Assembly (NCBI RefSeq): GCF_024600715.1
Contig: NZ_CP102332.1
Span: 5,456,001 to 5,520,000 of the forward strand
DNA: 64,000 bases
Source: Streptomyces changanensis
GTDB taxonomy: Bacteria; Actinomycetota; Actinomycetes; Streptomycetales; Streptomycetaceae
Direction of reading: 5' to 3'
Positions 41,765-49,612 of the stretch are shown here, piece by piece; positions within the stretch are counted from its first letter, which is position 1; each line of letters opens with the position of its first letter. A program made the position numbers and the translations under genes. The notes beneath the pieces were generated by a model, which did not search any database, had not been told where the DNA came from, and saw only the letters and a program-made list of their open reading frames with translations.

Positions 41765-43207
41765 ATGACCCAATCGTCAGTGGAGCCGAAGACCGTTCCG
41801 GAAGACGCGGGCGAAGGCACGCGCATCCCCGCCGGACGGTCTTGGCTCGATCGGTACTTTCACATCACGCACAGAGGATCCACCGTCGCGCGCGAGGTGC
41901 GCGGCGGCGTCACGACCTTCATGGCCATGGCGTACATCCTCCTGCTCAACCCGCTGCTGCTCGGCGGCGAGGACCTGCTCGGCAACAAGCTGGGCCAGCC
42001 CGCCCTGATCACGGCGACCGCCCTCGCGGCAGCGGTCACCACCCTGGCGATGGGAATCATCGGCAAGGTCCCGCTCGCGCTGGCGGCGGGCCTCAGCGTC
42101 GCGGGTGTCGTCTCCACCCAGGTGGCGCCCCACATGACCTGGCCGCAGGCCATGGGCATGTGCGTGATCTACGGAGCGGTGATCTGCCTCCTGGTGGTCA
42201 CCGGTGTCCGCGAGGTCATCATGAACGCCATACCGCTGGCCCTGAAGCACGGCATCACCATCGGCATCGGCCTGTTCATCGCGATGATCGGCTTCGTCAA
42301 CGCCGGCTTCGTCGGCAAGGGCCTGGGCGGCGGTCCCGTCGCCCTCGGCGTCGGCGGCTCGCTCACCGGCTGGCCGGTCGTCCTCTTCACCGTCACCCTG
42401 CTGCTGATCTTCATGCTCCAGGCGCGGCGGGTCCCCGGCGCGATCCTGCTGGGCATCGTCGTCGGCACCGTCATCTCGGTCGTCGCCACCGCCACCGGCC
42501 TCATCGAGGAGGAGGCGTGGGGCGGCAAGGCGCCGGTCCTGCACGGCGGGGTGGTCTCCATGCCGGACTTCTCGCTCTTCGGCCAGGTCGAGTTCGGCGG
42601 CTGGGAGCAGCTCGGCTACGCGGCCGTCGGTATGATCGTCTTCACGCTCGTGCTGGCCGGCTTCTTCGACGCCATGGCGACGATCATCGCCGTCGGGCAG
42701 GAGGCCAAGCTCGCCGACGCCTCCGGCCGTATGCCGGGCCTCAACAAGGCACTGTTCATCGACGGCGCGGGCGGCGCGATCGGCGGCGTCACGAGCGCCT
42801 CCGGGCAGACCGTCTTCATCGAGTCCGCCACCGGCGTCGGCGAGGGCGCCCGGACCGGGCTGTCCGCCTCGGTCACCGGCCTGTTCTTCGCCGCCTGCCT
42901 CTTCTTCACCCCGCTGACGCAGCTCGTACCGGGCCAGGTGGCCTCCGCCGCCCTGGTCGTGATCGGCGCGATGATGCTGCAGAACGCCCGCCACGTCGAC
43001 TGGGCCGACTGGTCCGTCGCCGTGCCGGTCTTCCTCACGGTCGTGCTGATGCCGTTCACGTACACCATCACCACCGGTGTCGGCGCCGGCGTCATCGCCT
43101 TCTGCGCGATCAAGGCCGCCCAGGGCAAGTGGCGCGAGCCCAGTGTCCTGATGTGGGTCCTCTCCGCGGTGTTCGTCTTCTACTTCGTGACCGGCACCGG
43201 CCACTGA
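41765..43207 (+). CDS. NCS2 family purine permease (AzgA/PbuG type)
   Basis: A 480-residue transporter with about 12-13 hydrophobic segments. YILLLNPLLLGG, AMGIIGKVPLALAAGLSVAG, GFFDAMATIIAVGQEA and SASGQTVFIESATGVGEGARTGL (cut here) match the AzgA-like hypoxanthine/guanine/adenine proton symporters. It lies between the xanthine dehydrogenase subunits and xdhC, so it probably imports the substrate. ATG 41765 is preceded by GGGAG; an in-frame GTG at 41750 is an alternative. Confidence 0.9.
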   Translation: MTQSSVEPKTVPEDAGEGTRIPAGRSWLDRYFHITHRGSTVAREVRGGVTTFMAMAYILLLNPLLLGGEDLLGNKLGQPALITATALAAAVTTLAMGIIGKVPLALAAGLSVAGVVSTQVAPHMTWPQAMGMCVIYGAVICLLVVTGVREVIMNAIPLALKHGITIGIGLFIAMIGFVNAGFVGKGLGGGPVALGVGGSLTGWPVVLFTVTLLLIFMLQARRVPGAILLGIVVGTVISVVATATGLIEEEAWGGKAPVLHGGVVSMPDFSLFGQVEFGGWEQLGYAAVGMIVFTLVLAGFFDAMATIIAVGQEAKLADASGRMPGLNKALFIDGAGGAIGGVTSASGQTVFIESATGVGEGARTGLSASVTGLFFAACLFFTPLTQLVPGQVASAALVVIGAMMLQNARHVDWADWSVAVPVFLTVVLMPFTYTITTGVGAGVIAFCAIKAAQGKWREPSVLMWVLSAVFVFYFVTGTGH

Positions 43208-43259
43208 CGGACGCCCACGCCCCTCCACACCACCGCTCCGAAGCCCCAAGGAGGCCGAC

Positions 43260-44396
43260 ATGCTGGACATCGCCGAGGAGCTCGGCCAGTGGGTCGAGCA
43301 GGGACGCGACTTCGCCGTCGCCACCGTCGTGGCGGTCAGCGGCAGCGCGCCCCGGCAACCCGGTGCCGCGCTCGCCGTCGACCGCGACGGCACGGCGATC
43401 GGATCGGTCTCCGGCGGCTGTGTGGAGGGGGCCGTGTACGAGCTGTGCCGGCAGGCGATCGAGGACGGCGACACCGTCCTCGAGCGCTTCGGCTACAGCG
43501 ACGAGGACGCCTTCGCCGTGGGGCTCACCTGCGGCGGCGTCATCGACGTCCTCGTCACCCCGGTCCGCGGCGGGGTCTTCCCCGCCGCGCTGGCCGCCGC
43601 CGCCCGCGGCGAGTCGGCGGCCCTGGCCCGCGTCGTCGACGGGCCGGCCGACCTGATGGGCGGCGCCCTGCTCGTCCGCCCCGACGGCTCGCACGAGGGC
43701 GGGCTTGGCGGCCACCCGGGCCTCGACCGCACCGCCGCGGCCGAGGCGCGCGCCCTGCTCGACGCGGGCCGCACCGGCACCGTCACCCTCGGCGAGGAGG
43801 GCGCGCGGTGCGGCCGGCCGCTGACGCTGCTCGTCGAATCCAGCGTCCCCGCGCCCCGCATGATCGTCTTTGGGGCCATCGACTTCGCGTCGGCGCTCGT
43901 ACGGGTCGGGAAGTTCCTCGGCTACCACGTCACCGTGTGCGACGCCCGGCCGGTCTTCGCGACCGCCGCCCGTTTCCCCGACGCCGACGAGATCGTCGTC
44001 GGCTGGCCGCACGAGTACCTGGAGACCACCCGGGTCGACGCGCGGACCGTGCTGTGCGTCCTCACCCACGACGCCAAGTTCGACATCCCGCTCCTGCGGC
44101 ACGCCCTGCGCCTCCCCGTCGCGTACGTCGGCGCCATGGGCTCCCGCCGCACCCACGAGGACCGCAACCGGCGGCTGCGCGAGGTCGGCGTCACCGAACT
44201 CGAACTGGCCCGCCTGCGCTCCCCGATCGGCCTCGACCTCGGCGCCCGCACACCGGAGGAGACCGCCCTGTCGATCGCCGCCGAGATCGTCGCCGCCCGC
44301 CGCGGCGGCAGCGGCGCGTCCCTGACCGGCGCGCACACCCCGATCCACCACGACGGCCCGTCCAACCCCGCCGGCCGCATCGACTCCGTGGCGTGA
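43260..44396 (+). CDS. xdhC: XdhC/CoxI family molybdenum cofactor maturation factor
   Basis: A 378-residue chaperone that inserts and sulfurates the molybdenum cofactor of the hydroxylase. The N-terminal XdhC domain has VVAVSGSAPRQPGAALAV and GSVSGGCVEGAVYE (with the conserved Cys) and GLTCGGVIDVLV; the C-terminal Rossmann domain has MIVFGAIDFASALVRVGKFLGY and YVGAMGSRRTHEDRNRRL. AAGGAGG precedes the ATG. It follows the permease by 52 nt and ends in a small hairpin. Confidence 0.92.
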   Translation: MLDIAEELGQWVEQGRDFAVATVVAVSGSAPRQPGAALAVDRDGTAIGSVSGGCVEGAVYELCRQAIEDGDTVLERFGYSDEDAFAVGLTCGGVIDVLVTPVRGGVFPAALAAAARGESAALARVVDGPADLMGGALLVRPDGSHEGGLGGHPGLDRTAAAEARALLDAGRTGTVTLGEEGARCGRPLTLLVESSVPAPRMIVFGAIDFASALVRVGKFLGYHVTVCDARPVFATAARFPDADEIVVGWPHEYLETTRVDARTVLCVLTHDAKFDIPLLRHALRLPVAYVGAMGSRRTHEDRNRRLREVGVTELELARLRSPIGLDLGARTPEETALSIAAEIVAARRGGSGASLTGAHTPIHHDGPSNPAGRIDSVA

Positions 44397-44420
44397 CCGC
44401 TCCCGGAGGGGAGCGGGTCA
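44394..44420 (+). terminator. Stem-loop overlapping the xdhC stop codon
   Basis: TGACCGCTCCC (44394-44404) pairs with GGGAGCGGGTCA (44409-44420) with one bulge and a short loop; the stop codon is the first base triplet of the stem. It is placed to end the purine operon transcript. Confidence 0.45.
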
Positions 44421-44500
44421 CGGCCGTGGCGGGCGTACTCGGACGAGCCCTGAGTACGCGCACTCAGGCCGGCGCCGGGGAGATCCACGAGGCTGTGGCC

Positions 44501-44917
44501 ATGCGACGACCTTCCAAGTCCGCCGTCCCCCAGCTGGGGACCTGCCTCCTGCTGGCCCTGCTCGCGACCGCGGTGTGGGCCGCGTGGCTCGGCTGGGACC
44601 AGCACCCCGACGTGCAGCCCGACGGTTCGACGACCGGCCCGTACGAGGCGTGGCAGGTGATCGGGCTGGTGCTGACCCTGCTGGTGCCGGTCTCCTGGGC
44701 CGCGTACCGGCGCCACCTCGTCGGCGCGGTGCTCGGGCCCACGGCCGGTCTGACCGCCGCCGCCTTCCACGACTGGTCGGACGACTCCAGCGGTCTCTTC
44801 GTGATCGGCGTGGGGCTGGTCATGGTGGGGAGCCTCGCCGCGACCTCCGCCGTCACCGCCGTGGTCGCCGCCGTGACGCGGGACAGCCGTCCCGCGAGCA
44901 GGGCTCCCGGCGCGTAG
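44501..44917 (+). CDS. Small four-helix membrane protein, function unknown
   Basis: A 138-residue protein with four hydrophobic segments (LLLALLATAVWAAWLGW, VIGLVLTLLVPVSWAAY, LVGAVLGPTAGLTAAAF, LFVIGVGLVMVGSLAATSAV) separated by short loops. ATG 44501 has GAGG about eight bases upstream. No family recognised beyond a general resemblance to actinomycete hypothetical membrane proteins. Confidence 0.65.
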   Translation: MRRPSKSAVPQLGTCLLLALLATAVWAAWLGWDQHPDVQPDGSTTGPYEAWQVIGLVLTLLVPVSWAAYRRHLVGAVLGPTAGLTAAAFHDWSDDSSGLFVIGVGLVMVGSLAATSAVTAVVAAVTRDSRPASRAPGA

Positions 44918-44979
44918 ACGCGGCGCGCGTGGCTGTCCTGGCCGGCCCCGCGGACACACCTGCGCCTGAAGACAGGGCC

Positions 44980-45111
44980 ATGACCGTGCGGGCGCGCCCG
45001 CGGGGCTCGCCGGTCGCGAACCACCGGAACAGCGACTCCCCTCCGCCCGAGCGGAGAGGACCGCCGCCCGAGTTCGGCGACGCGCTCGACGACCGGTTCG
45101 CCTCCGTCTGA
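44980..45111 (+). CDS. Possible 43-residue small protein
   Basis: A short ORF (start MTVRARPRGSPVANHRNSDS) ending FGDALDDRFASV, with only a weak CAGGG before the ATG. Its DNA contains two small hairpins (CTCCGC-CCGA-GCGGAG and CCTCCG-TCTGAG-CGGAGG). No family recognised; it may not be a gene. Confidence 0.25.
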   Translation: MTVRARPRGSPVANHRNSDSPPPERRGPPPEFGDALDDRFASV

Positions 45112-45578
45112 GCGGAGGTGAGCCGCAGGCGAACACGAACCCGTCGTCTTCGCCTCAGTCCTCTTCGCGTGAGTGGACGGGTGGTCGGCGTCAAGGTCTC
45201 GACCCGTCGGGGCCGCCGGGCGCGGTGTGGGGGAGGAGGGGTCGCTTCGCATGTCGGGGCGTCAGGGGGGTGTGCGTCGCGCCTGTTCCGGCCGGGTGCG
45301 GTGGGAACTCGCCAGATCCCGCAGACGGGCCCCCGGGGCGGTGCGCGGCGGACCAGGGCCGGGGATGATGGTGCGTCCGGCCCGTCCGCGATGCGGCACG
45401 CCCGCGACGCGGCGCGCCCGAAAGGCGGTATGCCCGCACGGGCGGCACGTCAGCAAGGTGACACGCCCGCAGGGGCAGCACGGCCGCAGTCCAGCACGCC
45501 GCAGTCCAGCACGTCAGGCACGTCCGGCAGTTCCGTCAGTTGTCCCCACACAGGATGCGACCGGAAAGGCGGGTTCTT
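45112..45578. other. Gap without a supported gene
   Basis: About 470 bp before the carboxylate-amine ligase gene. Contains a 15-bp tandem duplication (CCGCAGTCCAGCACG at 45484-45498 and 45499-45513) and short repeats of GCACG and GGGCAG. Frames on both strands lack family features. Confidence 0.4.
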
Positions 45579-46679
45579 TTGCGCAGTGTCGGAGTGGAGG
45601 AGGAACTCCTCCTGGTGGACCCGCGATCGGGGCAGCCGCGCGCTGTCTCCGAAGAGGTACTGGCCACGGCCGCCCGGCGGTACGAGGGGCGGGAGCACGC
45701 CTTCACCAAGGAGCTGCAGGGCCAGCAGCTGGAGTTCGGGACGCTGCCCCGGACCTCCATGGCCGAGCTGGCCGCCGAGATCGAACGGTGCCGGGCGGAC
45801 GCCGCGGACCTCGCCGCCGAGGTGGGTGTCGCCGTCGCGGCGCTGGCGACGTCGCCGCTGCCCGTGGACCCCGCGGTCACCGAGGGCCGGCGGTACCGCT
45901 GGATCCGGGAGAACTACGCGGTGACCGCCCTCGAACAGCTCACCAGTGGCTGCCACGTCCACGTCTCGGTCACTTCGGACGAGGAGGGCGTGGCCGTCCT
46001 CGACCGGATGAGGCCCTGGCTCTCGGTGCTGCTCGCGCTGAGCGCCAACTCGCCCTTCTGGCAAGGAGGCGACAGCGGCTACCACAGCTACCGCAGCCGG
46101 GTGTGGGGCCGTTGGCCCTCGACGGGGCCCGTGGAGGCGTTCGGGTCCGCCGAGCGGTACCACCGGCGGGTGCGCGAGCTGGTCGCCACGGGCGTCCTCC
46201 AGGACGAGGGGATGATCTACTACGACGCCCGGCTCTCCCGCCACTACCCGACCGTCGAGATCCGCACCGCCGACGTCTGCCTGGACGCCTCCACGACGGT
46301 CCTGGTCGCCACGCTCGCCCGGGCGCTCGTCGACACCGCGGCACGGCAGTGGCGGGAGGGCACCCCACCCGACGAGCACGGCATCGGACTGCTGCGCGCC
46401 GCCGCCTGGCGCGCAGCCCGCTCGGGGCTCGACGACGAACTCCTCCACCCGCACACCATGCGCCCCGCGCCGGCCGAGCGCGTCGTGCGGGCGCTCTTCC
46501 TCCACGTCGAGGCGGCGCTCGACGAGAACGGCGACCTCGCCCTCGCCCGCAAGGCCCTCGACGACCTGCTGAGCGACGGCAACGGCGCCCAGGTGCAGCG
46601 GCGGCTGCTGCGGCGGTACGGCAGCCTGCCGGAGGTCGTCGCCGAGTGCGTACGCCGGACGCAGGAAGGGGTGCGCTGA
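45579..46679 (+). CDS. YbdK-type carboxylate-amine ligase (glutamate-cysteine ligase fold)
   Basis: A 366-residue ATP-grasp-like ligase of the GCS2/YbdK group, which joins an amino acid carboxylate to an amine (glutamate-cysteine ligase activity is weak in E. coli YbdK). SVGVEEELLLVDPRSG, ELQGQQLEFGT, TSGCHVHVSV and YPTVEIRTADVCLDA are family signatures. The start is ambiguous: TTG 45579 has GGAAAGG nine bases upstream and gives the usual N-terminus; ATG 45555 is the alternative. Its natural substrate is unknown. Confidence 0.88.
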   Translation: MRSVGVEEELLLVDPRSGQPRAVSEEVLATAARRYEGREHAFTKELQGQQLEFGTLPRTSMAELAAEIERCRADAADLAAEVGVAVAALATSPLPVDPAVTEGRRYRWIRENYAVTALEQLTSGCHVHVSVTSDEEGVAVLDRMRPWLSVLLALSANSPFWQGGDSGYHSYRSRVWGRWPSTGPVEAFGSAERYHRRVRELVATGVLQDEGMIYYDARLSRHYPTVEIRTADVCLDASTTVLVATLARALVDTAARQWREGTPPDEHGIGLLRAAAWRAARSGLDDELLHPHTMRPAPAERVVRALFLHVEAALDENGDLALARKALDDLLSDGNGAQVQRRLLRRYGSLPEVVAECVRRTQEGVR

Positions 46680-46805
46680 CCCCGGCCGCGCGGGGGAGGG
46701 AACGTGGGTACGAGGTGCCGCGCATGATCCGCGCGGCACCGGGCAGACGGCGAGCGCCGGGTCCCCCCGGCCCCAGCCGTCCCGCGCGCACCGAGGAGCA
46801 CACCC

Positions 46806-46976
46806 GTGACGACCCACCCCCAGATCGCCGATTCCCCGATCTACGACCGACTCGTCGAGGAGCACGGAGACGTCCTGGACGAGGTGAGAAGGCTCGCCGA
46901 GACGGCCCACGAGCAGGCCGAGCGCATGCTCGACTGGGACGCGCTCGACCTGCCGCGCGAGCCGGAGCAGTCCTGA
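46806..46976 (+). CDS. Conserved-looking 56-residue hypothetical protein
   Basis: A short acidic protein from GTG 46806, with GAGGAG nine bases upstream, containing PIYDRLVEEHGDVLDEVRRL and HEQAERMLDWDALDL; predicted helical. It lies between the ligase and a CsbD gene on the same strand. No known domain; coding character is supported by the ribosome-binding site and amphipathic helix pattern. Confidence 0.6.
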   Translation: MTTHPQIADSPIYDRLVEEHGDVLDEVRRLAETAHEQAERMLDWDALDLPREPEQS

Positions 46977-47052
46977 GTGTCCCGGTTTGCCCGACTGTGC
47001 CCGGGGCAGGCGGGCCGTGCCGGGACCGAGCGACGACCAGGGAGGGCGAGGC

Positions 47053-47226
47053 ATGTCCGCGAAGCGCAAGGCGTCCCCGAAGGCACGGCAGCTCAAGGGC
47101 GCCGTGAAGGAGAACGTGGGCCGCGCCTTCGGCGACGAGGAGATGGCCGCCGAGGGCAGCTCGGAGCGCGCGCGGGGCGAGCTGCGCGAGGCGGGGAAGA
47201 AGGCGAAGAACGCGCTGAAGCGCTGA
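47053..47226 (+). CDS. CsbD family stress-response protein
   Basis: A 57-residue, highly charged protein: SPKARQLKGAVKENVGRAFG and SSERARGELREAGKKAKNAL follow the CsbD repeat pattern (GKAKEAVGKATGD...GKLQQAKGK in other members). The ATG has GGGAGG about eight bases upstream, which decides the start against a longer frame from 46987. CsbD proteins are general-stress-induced in Bacillus; the molecular role is unknown. Confidence 0.83.
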   Translation: MSAKRKASPKARQLKGAVKENVGRAFGDEEMAAEGSSERARGELREAGKKAKNALKR

Positions 47227-48055
47227 CCGCGTGCGGGGCGGCCGGCCCCTGATGGAGCCGGCCGCCCCCGCGTCGCGCCCGCTCGGACCCGACGTCGGGC
47301 CCGGCACCGTCCTCGTGGCGTGGCTCCGGGCCGCCCGCGCCCTCGTGCCCGGCCTCCCGCCGCGCCCTCGTGCCCGGCCTCCCGCCGCGCTCTCGTGCCC
47401 GGCCGCCCGGCCCCGCGTGGGTCCGCTCGGGTCCCGCGTCCGGGCCGCCGCCGTCCTCGTGGCGTGGCTCCGGGCCGCCCGAGCCCTCGTGCCCGTCGGC
47501 CCGCGCCCTGGTGCCCGGCCTCCCGCCGCGCTCTCGTGCCCGGCCGCCGGGCCCCGCGTGGGCCCGCTCGGGCCCCGCGTCCGGGCCGCCGCCGTCCCCG
47601 TGGCGTGGATCCGGGCCGCCCGCGCCCTCGTGCCCGGCCGCCGGGCCCCGCGTGGCGCCCGCCGTCGTGGGGCGTGTCTCCGGGCCGCCGTGGGCGTGGT
47701 GCCGTCGCCGGGGCCGCCGCGTCGCGGGGCGGCCGGTCGCCGCTGCCCCTCCGGGGCCCGGACGGTCCACGGAGAGAGCCGGTGCCCCCTCCGCCGCGCC
47801 CGGGGCGTTCCGGGCGCCCGCCCCCGGGTGCCCCCGATGCCGGCGCTCCGGTGCGCCGTGCCCGGGCCGTGCCCGGGCCGTGCCCGGGCCGGGTCGCCCG
47901 GTCGCGCGTCCGCGGGGCGTTCGGCGTGCCGGGAGGTGTGACCTGGCCCAGGCTGGATACGTGGAGCGGGCGGCCGCCGCCCGACCCGCACCGCACCCCG
48001 CGCCCGCCCGCCCGCCGACCACCGCCGCCCCCGCCCTGACGGAAGGCCCCGCACC
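47227..48055. repeat. Repeat-rich gap with a 141-bp tandem duplication
   Basis: An 829-bp stretch before the second molybdenum hydroxylase operon. A unit of 141 bp at 47370-47510 is repeated at 47511-47651 with few differences, with partial copies on both sides (the block CTCGTGGCGTGGCTCCGGGC occurs at about 47320 and 47456). Because 141 is a multiple of three, all six frames show repeats and long open frames, but none has a ribosome-binding site or family feature, so I regard it as non-coding. Confidence 0.6.
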
Positions 48056-48604
48056 GTGCAGCCGACGACGCCCCCGCCTGATCCGTACCACTCCGAGATC
48101 ACCCTCCGGGTGAACGGGACGCCCCGCACCCTCACCGTCGACCATCGGGCCACCCTGCTCGACGTGCTGCGCGAGGGGCTCGACCTCACCGGCGCGAAGA
48201 AGGGCTGCGACCACGGGCAGTGCGGCTCGTGCACCGTCCTCCTCGACGGGCGGCGCGCCAACGCCTGCCTGCTGCTCGCGGTCGCCCAGGACGGGTGCGA
48301 CGTCACCACCGTCGAGGGGCTCGCCGACGCGGACGGCACGCTGCACCCCCTCCAGCGGGCCTTCCTCGACCGCGACGCCTTCCAGTGCGGCTACTGCACC
48401 CCGGGCCAGCTCTGCTCGGCCGTGGGCATGCTCGCGGAGGCCGCCGCCGGCCACCCCTCCGCCGTGACCCCCGACGGCGCGCCCCCCGCCCCGGGAGCCG
48501 CCGCCCTCGACCGCGAGGAGATCCGCGAGCGGCTGAGCGGCAACCTCTGCCGCTGCGGCGCCTACCCCCACATCGTCCAGGCCGTGGAGGACGTGTCCCG
48601 GTGA
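48056..48604 (+). CDS. Aldehyde oxidoreductase-type [2Fe-2S] subunit (PaoA-like)
   Basis: A 182-residue subunit with KKGCDHGQCGSCTVLLDGRR and CGYCTPGQ plus NLCRCGAYPHI, the two [2Fe-2S] clusters of the PaoA/YagT group. GTG 48056 follows GGAAGG. It is the first of three overlapping genes in the order Fe-S, FAD, Mo, which is the PaoABC order and differs from the purine operon at 37.5 kb. Confidence 0.9.
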   Translation: MQPTTPPPDPYHSEITLRVNGTPRTLTVDHRATLLDVLREGLDLTGAKKGCDHGQCGSCTVLLDGRRANACLLLAVAQDGCDVTTVEGLADADGTLHPLQRAFLDRDAFQCGYCTPGQLCSAVGMLAEAAAGHPSAVTPDGAPPAPGAAALDREEIRERLSGNLCRCGAYPHIVQAVEDVSR

Positions 48605-49596
48605 AACCCTTCGCGTACGTCCGCGCTCGCACCGTCGGGGAGGCCACCGCCGCCCACGCGGCGCACCCCGGCGCCCGCTACCTCGGCGGCGGCACCAACC
48701 TCGTCGACCTGATGAAGCTCGGCGTCGAGACGCCCGACGCGCTCGTCGACGTCACCGGCCTGCCCCTGGACGAGGTGCGGGAACGGCCCGACGGCGGCCT
48801 GAGCGTCGGCGCCACCGTCCGCAACAGCGACCTCGCCGCGCACCCCCTGGTCCGCGACCGCTACCCCGCCGTCTCCCGCGCCCTGCTCTCCGGTGCCTCG
48901 GGGCAGCTCCGCAACGCCGCCACCACCGGCGGCAACCTCCTCCAGCGCACCCGCTGCCCCTACTTCCAGGACCTCACCAAGCCCTGCAACAAGCGCGTCC
49001 CCGGCAGCGGCTGCGGCGCCCGGGACGGCGTCCACCGCGACCACGCCGTCCTGGGCCACTCGGACCTGTGCATCGCCACCCACCCCTCCGACCTCGCCGT
49101 CGCGCTCGCCGCTCTCGACGCCGACGTCGAGCTGCAGGGCCCGGACGGCGCCCGCACCGTGCCCGTCGCCGCGTTCCACCGCCTGCCCGGCGACCACCCC
49201 GAGCTGGACACGGTCATCCGGCCCGGGGAGCTGATCACCGGCGTGACGCTGCCCGCCGCGACCGCGGGGCTCGCCTCCACCTACCGCAAGGTCCGCGACC
49301 GCGCCTCGTACGCCTTCGCGCTCGTCTCCGTCGCCGCCGTCCTCGACCTCGACGCCCGGGGCGCCGTACGGCACGTGGGGCTGGCGTTCGGCGGGCTCGC
49401 GCACCGCCCGTGGCGGGCCCGTCACGCCGAGGAGGCCCTGCTCGGCACGGCCCCCACCGCGGCGGACGTCGCCCGCGCCGTCGCCGCCGAACTCGCCGCC
49501 GCCGAACCGCTGCGCGACAACGCCTACAAGGTCACCCTCGCCCAGCGGCTCGCCGAGGACGTCGTCGGCGGCCTCGCCGGTGCCCCCCGCCCCTGA
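48601..49596 (+). CDS. Aldehyde oxidoreductase-type FAD subunit with extra Fe-S site (PaoB-like)
   Basis: A 331-residue FAD subunit. YLGGGTNLVDLMK and QLRNAATTGGNLLQRTRCPY bind FAD. The segment CPYFQDLTKPCNKRVPGSGC (Cys119, Cys129, Cys138, with Cys157 further on) is the additional [4Fe-4S] site known from E. coli PaoB, absent from ordinary xanthine dehydrogenases. The GTG start overlaps the TGA of the preceding gene (GTGA). Confidence 0.91.
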   Translation: MKPFAYVRARTVGEATAAHAAHPGARYLGGGTNLVDLMKLGVETPDALVDVTGLPLDEVRERPDGGLSVGATVRNSDLAAHPLVRDRYPAVSRALLSGASGQLRNAATTGGNLLQRTRCPYFQDLTKPCNKRVPGSGCGARDGVHRDHAVLGHSDLCIATHPSDLAVALAALDADVELQGPDGARTVPVAAFHRLPGDHPELDTVIRPGELITGVTLPAATAGLASTYRKVRDRASYAFALVSVAAVLDLDARGAVRHVGLAFGGLAHRPWRARHAEEALLGTAPTAADVARAVAAELAAAEPLRDNAYKVTLAQRLAEDVVGGLAGAPRP

Positions 49597-49612
49597 CCGG
49601 AGAAGGACCCCC

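Noticed and set aside
45450..47996. 848-residue minus-strand frame with Arg/Gly repeats
   Set aside because: It covers the ligase, the small genes and the 141-bp repeats antisense, with no start signal or family feature; open frames on both strands are expected at this GC content.
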